Origin: Hygrophila difformis | Lineage: Eukaryota > Streptophyta > Magnoliopsida > Lamiales > Acanthaceae | Length of the DNA stretch: 64,000 nucleotides | Assembly: GCA_030278955.1 (NCBI GenBank) | Contig: JAOANR010000010.1 | Location: 28,708,174 to 28,772,173 of the forward strand | Direction of reading: 5' to 3' | Shown: piece by piece, positions 22,430-33,300 of the stretch | How the letters are laid out: each line of letters begins with the position of its first letter | How positions within the stretch are numbered: the stretch's first letter is position 1 | Notes under the pieces: model-generated | Databases searched by the model: none | What the model was told of the DNA's origin: nothing | The model's input: only the letters and a program-made list of their open reading frames with translations | Made by a program: the position numbers and the translations under genes

Positions 22430-23238
22430 ATTTAAATTTGAAATTTATTTTTTTAAAAAAACTAAAAATTGTGGGAACTTCATATAAATTAAAAATTAAA
22501 TATCTTTTAAAAACTAAAAATTGGGATTTTTATATACACATGAATATATCTTTAACATGAATACATAAATCTGATGTGCAATGTACATTTTGCTACATCA
22601 TTCACCACATAAAAAATATATAATCAAAATTGAGACTAAACCTACACAAAATTACCGGCATTACAATATGTTCATTATATTGAAATATAAACACAACATA
22701 GTTCTTAGTTGCTAGTGCAAACCTCGTCATAATAATCCTAGAGTGTAAAAACTGAAAATTTATAAATAAATACTAAATGCACCAATAAAATTTAAAATAA
22801 ATAAAATAAAAATACAAAATAATAAAATCTAAAATATATAAAATTAAAAATACAAATAAATAAAATCCAACATAGATAAAACAAAAAATGCAAAATTTCA
22901 AATTTTATTTTCAAATCTTTTTAAAAGTGAATATATAGTGACACGATAGGATGATAGAGTGAGAATTCATAAATAAATGATAGATTTTATACACGATAGA
23001 CTAAGATCTATAATGAATATAAATAAATATGAAAATCTAAAATTAGTAAATTAAAAATGCAAAATAATATAGATAAAATAAGATATGCAAAATTTCAAAT
23101 TTCAAATCTTTCAGATCTTTTTAAAAGTGAATATGGTCGAAATTCTATATATTTCAAAAACTAAAAATCAATAATAAATAAATAAATAAATGTGAAAATC
23201 TAAATCGATAAATTAAAAATTGCAAAAATTTATAAAAA
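22430..23238. repeat. AT-rich repetitive 5' region of Helitron copy 1
   Basis: Repeated short phrases such as 'aataaaatctaaaat', 'aaaatgcaaaat' and 'ttcaaatctttttaaaagtgaatat' recur several times here, in copy 2 (25900-26700) and in reverse in copy 3 (40690-41500). It is non-coding and represents the Helitron's 5' portion read on the minus strand. Confidence 0.6.
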
Positions 23239-23249
23239 CTAGTAATTAA

Positions 23250-23268
23250 CCCGTCGAGACTCGACGGG
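23250..23268 (-). other. Helitron 3' terminal hairpin (copy 2)
   Basis: Identical in sequence to the copy 1 hairpin: 9-bp stem CCCGTCGAG/CTCGACGGG, followed on the minus strand by 'ttaatta' and CTAG. Confidence 0.9.
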
Positions 23269-23399
23269 CATAACTATATATTTTATGTAATATATATACT
23301 TATATTATATAAAGTAATAATAAATTATATTTTGAGTAATGAAAAATGTGTAATTATTTTATGAAGTATATAGGAGTATATTCAAATAGGCTCATAATT

Positions 23400-24530
23400 A
23401 TTCTACCATTCAAGAATTTGTATGGTTTTCCAAAAATTAGTTTAACATCAATTATATGGTTCCGTATCTTGGTTACTATCAACCTACTTCCATTGCATAA
23501 TTTATTTTATGGATCTATATTCCTAATAAGTATGACTATGCAACATTCATTCAACTATATTTCATGATTCGGTAATCCAAACAATTGATTGTGCTTAGAT
23601 ATTCCAGTGAAAATAATTCATTACCACTATTTATGCTTTCATTATCTTGACAAATATTGTTAGAACTGGTATATATATATATATATATATATACATTTTC
23701 ACTTGCAGACATACATGATGTAATCATTGTTCATATTAACAATCTCATTGGCAGTGGTTAATATCTAGTAACAATGTCTGGATTTGAAGTAGTGCAGTTT
23801 ATTTTGTGTAAGTACTCTCAACAATTGCCGCTATATGATCTCCCGTAGAGTTTATAAAATTATCATCTAGAATTGATTTTTCAAGATAGAATCCAACCTT
23901 CTTTAAAGATTTGCATTGACTTTTTTTTTTTCATATAGTCATAGTAAAACAAACAGCGAGTATGAATTTTTTCCTCAGAAATCGAATGAGGAATTTGGTT
24001 AGTTCAGACGGACTCATAATCATTCTACCAATCAAGAATTTCATTTCAAATATTGAGCTTTGTTTTAATGAGAAGAGATGTTAAATAATTTTATGGGGTA
24101 AGTTTTTTGCAATTAGAATTCTGGTCAAAATTTAGTGGAATATCAAATGTAGAATGTGCAGTCCTACCTCTTGGAAGGAGTAGGGGTGCTATTCCACTGG
24201 ATGCTACAGGCAGAATAATATCACATCTTCCATTAAGGATTAAACATAATATTTTCTAGATAAATTATCAATAAATATCAATAAATTATCAACCCTCGTC
24301 ACTATCAACTACATACATTATTTTATTATAAACATTCTTCTGCTTATCAATCAACAAAGATAACAGTTTAGCATGATCCACCTTCATTTTTTCCTTATTA
24401 TAATATATCCCTTGTAGTATAAATAAATTATATGTTTCAGACGTTAAAACTTCAATCAGTACCTGCATTCCAGACAACAATTTCAAACTTATAGAATTTG
24501 CAACAATTAGCATTTCAATTTTTAACAAAG
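23400..24530 (-). pseudogene. Helitron helicase remnants (copy 2)
   Basis: Minus-strand reading gives 'LINxCSG/YLNT'-type residues at 23400-23650 and 'SISLKLLSGMQVLIEVLTSE...NKEKMKVDHAKLLSLLIDKQKNVYNKIMYVV' at 24289-24528, the stretch that in Helitron helicases directly precedes the P-loop. The P-loop itself and most of the protein are deleted, and stops interrupt the rest. Confidence 0.65.
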
Positions 24531-24594
24531 CTAGATTTATATTTATTTTCTCGTCAATTGTAAATCTGTTAAAATATAGATTAATGAATTGCTT

Positions 24595-24892
24595 CCTCCA
24601 TTTTTTTTTACCTTTTTTTAAGTGTTACACTTTCCTTTTTGGGTTTTTGGAAATAAGTGTTATGTTACCATATTTAAAATATTTTGAAGCTAATAGTCTT
24701 TACTAATTATATTTAAATTAATAATTTTTTGATATTAATTAAAATAAAACTCAAAAGGAATAAAGCCAAATGTAATTTATCTTATTTTATTTATTTAATT
24801 ATTTTAATTTTCAACAAAATCAATTTATGAACTTACCTAAATCTCGTGTCATTTTCTAGTGTTATACTTATTATAAAACAGAGGGAGTATTT
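24595..24892. mobile_element. Stowaway-like MITE in Helitron copy 2 (shared site)
   Basis: Ends 'cttcctccatttt' and 'aaaacagagggag' with TA. Same insertion as 21714-21962 and 42279-42548 in the sister copies. Confidence 0.65.
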
Positions 24893-25127
24893 CTTAAAAA
24901 ATTAAAACTTCCTTCTTTATTTATTGATGGATCTATTCGCACCCCAATAACTCTTTATACATTTGATCTTTTATTTATAATATGCTTTACGAAAATAATT
25001 AATTTACTCTAAATAAATTTATCCATAGAATATGAATTTTCACAATTCCCTTAATAATTATAATTGTTTTGTATTATTTTTTATATAATAAATATATAGT
25101 ATAAGATTTATATTATTTAGGATATAC

Positions 25128-25390
25128 TACATTCGTTCCTTTTTAAATGCACGTTTTGACTTTTGTTACTGTCCATTGAGTGGCTTTGACTTGACTTTTT
25201 AATACAATTATATAAGATAAAATATAGTCAAGTAGGATCTTGTTGGATTAGTCTAATCGCATAGATTTAGAATATCAATTTTTCATAATTTTTACTTGTA
25301 TGAAATTTGAGTTATTACGGATTAAAAATGTATATTGGATTACGTGAAATGTGCGTCCATAGCACTTATTTAGGAACAGGGGAAGTATTG
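25128..25390. mobile_element. Degenerate Stowaway-like MITE in Helitron copy 2
   Basis: 'cattcgttcctttttaaatgcacg' at the left and 'cacttatttaggaacaggggaag' at the right are diverged inverted ends; the interior has the usual 'aagtaggatcttgttggattagtctaat' phrase of this MITE family. Confidence 0.6.
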
Positions 25391-25456
25391 TTTTTTGAGG
25401 AGCCATTATTTAGTATATATTTATATACAAATAGAATGATATAATTATAAAACATA

Positions 25457-25716
25457 CTCCCTCCGTTTTCTTATAGTTGCAACGTTTGAGTTTGGGCTAC
25501 TATTCATCCACACACTTTAACTTAAAGTTTTATCATAGTTATACAAATTAAAATATAGTCAAGTAGGATCTTGTTAGATTCGTCTCGTAGTATAGTTTTT
25601 AAATATCGAACTTTCAGAATTTTTAATTGTACCGAACTTGAGTTAGAAATGGTTTGAAATGTGCATTGGACTGCGTGCATTGTGGGTCCGTTGCAATTTT
25701 TAGAAAACGGAGTGAG
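25457..25716. mobile_element. Stowaway-like MITE in Helitron copy 2
   Basis: Inverted ends CTCCCTCCGTTTTCTTATAG and 'gaaaacggagtgag', flanked by TA on both sides; interior 'tcaagtaggatcttgttagattcgtct'. Confidence 0.8.
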
Positions 25717-26781
25717 TAATTTTTAACGATTAGCAACTATATAATTGTATATTACTTTAGGTGAAGTGACATATTTTTGTGAACACATGGCTATATATAT
25801 ATATTAATTAATATATACAAATATTTTCCACATATTCATTAATGTATCTTTTAATATAAATTCCATATATACACTGGAAATGCCATATAAATTTGAAATT
25901 TCAATTTATTTTTTTAAAAACTAAAAATTATGGGAACTCCATATAAATTGGAAATTAAATATCTTTTAAAAACTAAAAATTGGGATTGTCATATATACAT
26001 TAATATATTTTTAACATAAATAAATAAATATGATGTGCAATGTACATTTTGATTACAACATTTACCACATTCAGGAAAATATAACCAAAAGTGAGACCAA
26101 ACCTATACAAAATTACCGACATTCCAATATGGTCACCATATTGAAACATCAACGCAATATAATTTTTAGTTGCTAGTGCAGAACCTCGTCATAATAATCA
26201 TATGGTGTAAAAATTAAAATTTATAAATAAATAATAAATGCAGCAATAAAACCTGAAATAAAAATGCAAAATAATAAAATCTAAAATAGATATAAAAAAA
26301 TCAAAATAATAAAATCTAAAATAGTTAAAATAAAATATGCAAAAATTCAAATTTATCTTTCAAACTTTTTAAAAGTGAATATATGTAACACAATAGGATG
26401 ATAGAGTGAGAATTTAAAAATAAATAATAGATTTTATACACGATAAGCCAAAATCTATAATGAATAAATACATAAATTTGAAAATATAAAATTAGTAAAT
26501 AAAAATGCAAAATAATATAGATAAAATAAAATATGCAAAATTTCAAATTTCAAATCTTTTAAATCTTTTTAAAAGTGAATATTGTGGGAGTTCCATATAA
26601 ATTGGAAATTCCATATATTCCAAAAACTAAAAATATATAATAATGAATAAATAAATAAATGCGAAATCTAAAATTAATACATTTAAAAATGCAAAAATTT
26701 ATAAAAATTAGAAATTTGAAATGGAGACACCACATTAAATGTAGGATGGATTGTTCACTAATACTTTAATATATATATAGA

Positions 26782-26934
26782 TTACATCATTACGATAATA
26801 TTAAATAACAATAAACAGTATCAAAATTCATTAGAATCTTAAACATAAATACTCACACTATTTAATTACTAAACTCCACCACCTAAATTACGGTGCCCAA
26901 AAGAAAGGGTTCAATCTTCGCGGGACAGATGGAG
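26782..26934. mobile_element. Right half of the MITE split by the Helitron pair
   Basis: Ends 'gaaagggttcaatcttcgcgggacagatggag' followed by TA, the inverted complement of the MITE start at 5727. It begins exactly at the Helitron 5' terminus. Confidence 0.8.
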
Positions 26935-26955
26935 TATTAAATAGAGTAAATAATT

Positions 26956-27123
26956 TTTTTTTTTTTGGAGGAGCCATTGAAGGCCTGGAAAGGGGTGGTG
27001 GGAGCCCATGCCACACAATTACAAAGGGGAATTAAAGGGAGGGATAGGGGGCCGGTGGGAATCGAACCTCCAACCTTCCGTTAGAAGTCAAGGGACTTAA
27101 CCGCTTGGGCTAGGTCCTCATCC
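26956..27123 (-). mobile_element. tRNA-derived SINE with 18-bp target duplication
   Basis: On the minus strand it starts 'ggatgaggacctagcccaag', with an RNA polymerase III A-box (TAGCCCAAGCGG), a B-box (GGTTCGATTCCC), a unique body and a poly(A) tail. It is flanked by perfect 18-bp direct repeats starting TAAATAGAGTAAATAA at 26938-26955 and 27124-27141. This is a full-length, well-preserved copy; a truncated relative lies at 6935-7028. It sits about 265 bp upstream of the GPAT start codon. Confidence 0.9.
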
Positions 27124-27141
27124 TAAATAGAGTAAATAATT

Positions 27142-27387
27142 GATGTGATATTTGTTTGAAGTAGGAAAAATTTTCTAAATAATTAAGTCAGACGAAAATA
27201 GTAAAAGAGACTGAGACTCAGGGAGTAATAAACTGCGAGGCTGAGCCGCCAGATATCCGGCCCGGAGTCTCCATTTCCCGATTACCTGCTTTGCATTATC
27301 CAATTTTTTGGTTCCCAAACTTCCCAAATCCCAATAATAACTACCCCCAAGCACTTTGTTCCTTCCTTCCACACGCATGAAGCCACA
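27142..27387 (+). promoter_or_regulatory. Proximal promoter and 5' UTR of the GPAT gene
   Basis: This is the only non-transposon sequence between the SINE's target duplication and the ATG. It has 'aaataattaagtcag', a GC-richer patch at 27236-27300 and a C/T-rich leader (ccttccttccacacgc) just before the ATG. I see no clear TATA box at the usual distance. Upstream control elements, if any, must lie here or beyond the transposon block. Confidence 0.4.
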
Positions 27388-30300
27388 ATGATTCTCTCTA
27401 CTTCTGCTGCTTCCTCTCATTCTTTAGCTCCCTTCTTTACCTGCTCTACTGCCCGCTTCCCTAGGGTTTCCAGAATCTCCTACTTGCAATCCTCCCGCTG
27501 CTCTTCTCTCGCTTTCTGCGCTTCTCATCTCCGTACGATGCTGGACAAAACTTCCTCTCGCATCACCGCCGCCGCCGCGGTCGTTGACTCCATCTCCGCC
27601 TCTGACCACGGCGATAGTCCGCCGCTTCGAACTTTCCTCGATGCGCGTAATGAACAAGGTTATTTAGGAGTAACTTGTTTCTTTCTAATAGTTAAATAAC
27701 TTTACTTTCTTTAATGTGATGTGATTTAATATTTCTGTTTCTCGAATTATTATCTCAGTAGGTTCTTTTTTTCTTTTAATTGTATTGTTGCCTTTTGCGG
27801 AATTAGGTGTCGTTGCCATTGTTGAATTTGCATATAAGGAATTTTAGAATTAGGAGGACAGCACAGGATACACCTGTGTAATTTTTCATAGTTTTCTTTT
27901 TCATTTCCTTAAATTTTTTTGGGATAATGACCGTTGCTTGAATGATTCTTGATCATTGCTCTTGGATTGTTGTCTGCTTTTATGCACGTGAATACGGTTT
28001 TATGATTGTTGTTGCCTATTGTATATTGATGGGAAGTATTCTATCTTATTGGACCTTTTAGTGCTCAATCATTTGTTTTGAAGAATTCAGAATTTGGCAT
28101 GTCTGGGTTCTTAACGTTGTTAAATGTTAAGTGATTTCCAATAGCAGCTATGCTTTCAACCTATTTAAGATGCGTACATCTGCATGTTTGTACATTTCTC
28201 AATTAAGATTGAAAAATTATATTAGGAAGTTTATAATGTAATCCTTCACTGTCTGATAAGGAGATCAGTTCTATAACACTATAACATTTATTTATCAGTT
28301 CTGTAAGATATGTATCTTTAACCATCGCCACGCCACCACAATCTTCATCATTTCGAGTAATCTAGAATCATTTTTATCTTGTGCTTGGATAAATTGATAA
28401 AGACGCTAATGTTTAAAGATCTTCAGGTAGTCGTTTGTCTGCCTGGCAAACTTTTGTAGTAATGAAACAATTTGAGAAATCAGATATTGTCACAGTGATC
28501 TTATTCTTGAATTCCCCCTTTTGTCAATGGCCTCCTCTCTTGGGTAATAGTAACACTTTTTGTAAGGTCATTCATGCTTTTATGAGGTGATTTGCACACA
28601 TAAACTTTGCCAATTGTATTATTGTTGTTTTCTTAAAGGCAGCAAACTATTTTGATTGCACTGGTGGCAAATTAGTCTACTGTGATGGAGTAGTGCTTTT
28701 TTGGTCATCTTCCAAAAAGCAAATCATTTGTACCTCTTGCACTGGATTGGACAAAGGAAATAGGGCCAAATATGATGCCTCATTTTGCAGTGCTTTTTAC
28801 TTTTATTTTTATTTATTCTTCTATTTCTTCTTTTGTTATTTTGGGAACATATAGTGCATATTTTTGAGTTTTATGATTTGTTTATCCTATGTGGTTTTGA
28901 TAATCTATTTCTAGTCAAAATTTCTTGCACTATGAACTTCTCACAAAACACAAACCTTTCTTTAACTTTCAGGCATTAATGATGCTATTAAGTATAAAAT
29001 CCTCGTAAGTTGTCATGATCTGTGGTTTCTCTCATATGAATAATGTCTCCAGACTTGCTTTTGCTGATACAAAAGGAAGTAGAAGATGGAAGATTGTCAA
29101 TGAATATTGCTCGGGGGATGGAGGAATTGTTCCACAACTACCGAAATGCAGTAAATTAATCTTCTGCTCATGGTGCAAATTGTTATTGGGCTTAGTTTAT
29201 GAGAAAAATCAATGCGTATCCGGTTGGTCTATCAGTTATTCAGTCACATTCTTATGATTGTGCGATCCATGCATCTATGTCTGATTAATCCTTAAAACTT
29301 TCAAGCATACCAAATTCGTGGAAATATCAAAGGGTGGGCTGTAGCTTCAGATAAACCATATCACTGTAATATTCAGTTTGATTGGTTCATCCTTTTCACT
29401 ATTAATTAAGTGTACATCATGTCTATACAAATGTTATTTATGGGCTTATCAATGAAATATACTATTTAGGTGAGATTTAGCAGACCTTAAATTTATTAAG
29501 CTTTTGTTATATTTCCCTGTTTATAAGGAGGAAATACTTAAAAATTCATGTGTTCTTTAACATCTTGTTGGGAGGCGGTGTGTAACAGTTATGAGTTTCT
29601 CTTTGACTCTTTCACTGATCCACTACTTGACTGTTTGCTTATTCTTTTTAAGAAAATGTTTATGTTCAATCGTAAGACATCAAGTTTTACAGAGTAATGT
29701 TTTAAGTGTAAGGATTACAGTCAGTTACTTCTCTTATGCTTGCCTTTAATATTTTAGTTTAGTTCTCTGGACATTCATTATTTTTTTTTTTGTACATAGC
29801 GTTTTTAATTATTTTGTAGAAAATTTGATCTAACTCCTAGTTTTATTATTCCACAATCATTATTTAATGTTTTGGGTGTAAGAATTTACTTAAAAAAGTT
29901 CCAAGGCTTTCTTTTGGATGCTGTTTTGATTGAGCCATTTTACCTCCAATTTTAACTAGTTGTTTTTTTTTACTGATACAATTAAACATAGACAAAAATA
30001 CTTAAAAGTTCAATCACTAACTTTTTTCTTATAAAAATCATTACCTAATAACTGTGTACTTGTATATATATTTGTGATGTGTCGTTATATCTTCCATTCA
30101 CTATGTAAATACTCCCTCTGTTTTGTTAAATGTAGATGCCATATTAGGAAGATTTTTTTGTTTAAAAAATAAACATTATCTTGAATATTTCAATGTAAAA
30201 GTTAATTTATTTTCAATTTTCTTTTCCTTCTTTTAGTGTATGCAGTCATTGATATTAAAATTTGTTGACTAGAGATATATTGATATTTTTTATCAAGTTT

Positions 30301-33300
30301 TCTTATTAGTGCAATAAGTCTAAAATGACGTGTATTTAGAGATAGATGGAGGAATTATTATCTACATCCAACATTATAAAATGAACAAAATAAACCACTA
30401 GATGTAGTTTTACACTACTAATCACACATTGTAAATCTTCCAACCCAAGTTAGCAGATTTTTATTAGACATAGATAATTTAAAGTTTGAACTAATTTATA
30501 AGTTTTATGATTGTTAAGTTTGGTGAGAGCGCTTTGAGGGGACTTTTGTGCTTTGGATATTGTGATATTTAAGATATTCTGTCTTTGAAAATGGTTAGCT
30601 TTTAGTTTAGAGGAAATTTGTGAATTGAAAATCATGAAAAATGAAGATAATGTTTGATATTCTTTTTCTCTAATATTTGTTGGGATGATTATTTAACTTT
30701 TGCTGTACGAATAAGACATTTTGAACAAAGTATATCCAAGTGCTGTGTTTATTTTATTATTAGTTTTGCATTTATGAGTAATATGTCGTTGACATTATCT
30801 TAAAAAATTGTACTATTATTTCTAAAGTTTGGAGTTTGGAAAGATCATAAATTATAAGAAATTCCAACAAAATCTTAAAAGGTTTTGGTGAAATCTTTAC
30901 CAAATAGATTGAAGCCTAAAATTTTATTTTTGAAGGGCCCCTAGATTTTGGTTGAAAAAGATGAGCTAATGAAGTTAAGTGCTATCTAAATCTTTGTTTA
31001 TGTATTTATCTAGTGATTAGTTAATTATATGTTTCTTGCCATTTTTTTTTTTTTTTTTGGTTTTGATGATTTTCAGATACCTGAAAGTAGATGCATTTTC
31101 TTATTCATGTTTTATCATTCAGGTTTTACATAGTGGACATCCCGATGCTCGTGAGATTGTTTTAGCTAATATGGCCCTTGCACTGGACCGAATTTTCATG
31201 GATGTGTTGGTAGTCACATTATTGTCTGTATTATTTTCCATATGCAGCTTATATTTTTGCCAACTGACATATTCTGCACCTGCTATCGCTTTCATGAAAA
31301 CAACTTCAGGATCCATTTGAATTCTCACCACATCATGAAGCCATTCGATCACCCTTTGACTACTACATGTTTGGACAAAAATATATTCGACCATTGATTG
31401 ATTTCAGGTTAGACATAGCCATAGCTCAGTTATTCTGCAAGTCACATTATTAAAAGCTACTGTATTGTTAAATGGACTTGTTGGTGTTGTCTCTAAATTG
31501 TTCGAGTTTTCTATTACCTGTTCCTGTTGGTGGCGCTAGAAACTGCAACTTTGTTAGTTTCCGGCAATTTTTTTTGGGGCTCACATTTTGGGCGATAGCA
31601 GAAGTTATGCACAAATGCTTTATGCATTCTATTCTGTTGTGTAATAATATGTAGAGTACTCCAGTCATCTGCTCTTTATGTGTCTTGAAGTATCCTTCTT
31701 TTGATGTTTTCATACCCTTTTGTTTCTTCAGCTGATGTGGAGAGTGTTTGTACGCATGATTTTCTGATGATCCTTCCCATCCGTCCTTATTGGTATTCAT
31801 TTTTTCTGTTTATCAGAAGTTCGTTTCTTGGGAATATCTCTGTCTTCAGAGAAATGGAAACTAAGCTTCATCAGGTGTGCATATTTTGTATCAGTGTCTA
31901 TTATTGCTACTCAGAGTTTCCTCTATACTGGAAGTCTCTGTTTCCTAACCAATAGTGTCATTGAAATTTCCCTGTCGTCTATGAGCTATCTCCTTCTCAA
32001 TTTCTAATTACTTGAGTTTTGGATTCTTCACTTTCTAACTGCTTGCGTATAAAAGTTTGTCCATTTGCCTTTGGTGTAACAAACTGTCATAAACTGCCCA
32101 ATCATGACCTTAATGTTATGTTAGAGCCATTGTTCCCTTTAGAAGGGTAGAATCGAATTATCGTCTAGGCTGCTTTCTTTTATCTTGTGATGCTTATTTT
32201 TCTCTGTGCTGTTCCATGGTAATGCTTTACACTACATGCTCCTTGCCAATTAGGTTTTTTAACATCATCTGTGTATCCCCAAGTAAATGTTTCTAAATCT
32301 TTGGAAGTTTCTGCTTCATAGTGTCATGCATTCTAACCAGTGGGAAACTGTCTCGTACAAGAGTCACCCCCCCCTCCCCCCCCCTCCCCGTCTTTGGTTT
32401 GCAATAAGCTTTAGTATGTATATTGTATTCTTATTAAAAGCCATCGTCTCAACTTTCAGGGTGAGAATGTCATTTTAATCTCCAATCACCAAACTGAAGC
32501 AGATCCAGCTGTTATTGCTTTGTTGCTTGAATCCACCATTCCATTTATTGCTGAGAATATGGTGATGATAGTGCAATTACTATTTATCTTAATTATGAAT
32601 GGCATGCACTTGTGTGTTTATTTGCCAACCTGTTTATCATGTAATGCAGATCTATGTAGCAGGAGATAGGGTGGTCACGGATCCTCTTTGTAAACCATTT
32701 AGTATGGGAAGGTACTTGGGTTTAATTTCTTCAATGTTCTTACTTGGGTGACTTCCGTTGCTCAATAATATACTCCCTTCTGTGATTGGTCAGGAATCTT
32801 TTGTGTGTGTATTCCAAAAAGCACATGAATGATGACCCTAAGCTGATAGAGATGAAGAAAAGAGCAAACACAAAAAGCCTGAAAGAGATGGCAATGCTTT
32901 TGAGGTACTGATGTTAACTTTTAGTCGCTACTCTATTCCCAATGGTACCCTGTGAACTCTATGGGAATGGTAATATTGTTTTTGCTAGAATGATACTTTA
33001 ATATAAGGATAATTTAATATTGATTTTTTGTCATTATGATTAAATAAATACTAATTTTAGAATTCATTGTCTTATAGTACTCATTATTAGACAATACCTT
33101 GTAGATATTACTATAAATAATAATTAAAAATAATTCAATTAAAAATCAGATCATGAATTAGCAATTTTATTAATATGCATTTAGTAACATAAGATTGGAT
33201 TACATAACTAGTCTGCATGCACACTAACATCCACTACATTTAGTTTGTAACAAAAATCAATTAAGTGTGAAGAAACACCAGGATAATAGGAATTGCTGAT

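Larger units (their letters stand above)
6050..23238 (-). mobile_element. Helitron copy 1 (3'-complete, 5'-truncated, interrupted)
   Basis: On the minus strand the 3' end is a hairpin (6061-6079) followed by 'ttatttactag' and a T, the hallmark of a Helitron terminus (hairpin, short spacer, CTRR). The body is in two blocks, 6050-7325 and 20571-23238, separated by four other Helitrons inserted in a (TA)n tract. Copy 2 at 23650-23700 shows the same neighbourhood unbroken (gacaaatattgtta...(ta)n...cattttcacttgca), which proves the interruption. Both blocks carry decayed Helitron helicase coding sequence on the minus strand. The 5' end lacks the last ~75 bp seen in copy 2, because it stops where copy 2 begins. 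Confidence 0.85.
23239..26781 (-). mobile_element. Helitron copy 2 (complete ends, 3.5 kb)
   Basis: On the minus strand it begins TCTATATATATATTAAAG (26781 leftwards) and ends with a hairpin (23250-23268), a short spacer and CTAG at 23242-23239, giving both canonical Helitron termini in one copy. It lies head-to-tail with copy 1. Inside are the uninterrupted (ta)n tract at 23670-23693, decayed helicase sequence and three MITE insertions. The inner part of its 5' end matches the copy 3 start at 40652 closely. Confidence 0.85.

Noticed and set aside
26956..27123. A tRNA gene suggested by A and B boxes
   Set aside because: The sequence continues into a SINE body with a poly(A) tail and target duplications; there is no cloverleaf of proper length and no free-standing tRNA.
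27424..27657. 77-codon antisense frame opposite GPAT exon 1
   Set aside because: Shadow of the Ser/Ala-rich transit peptide coding sequence.
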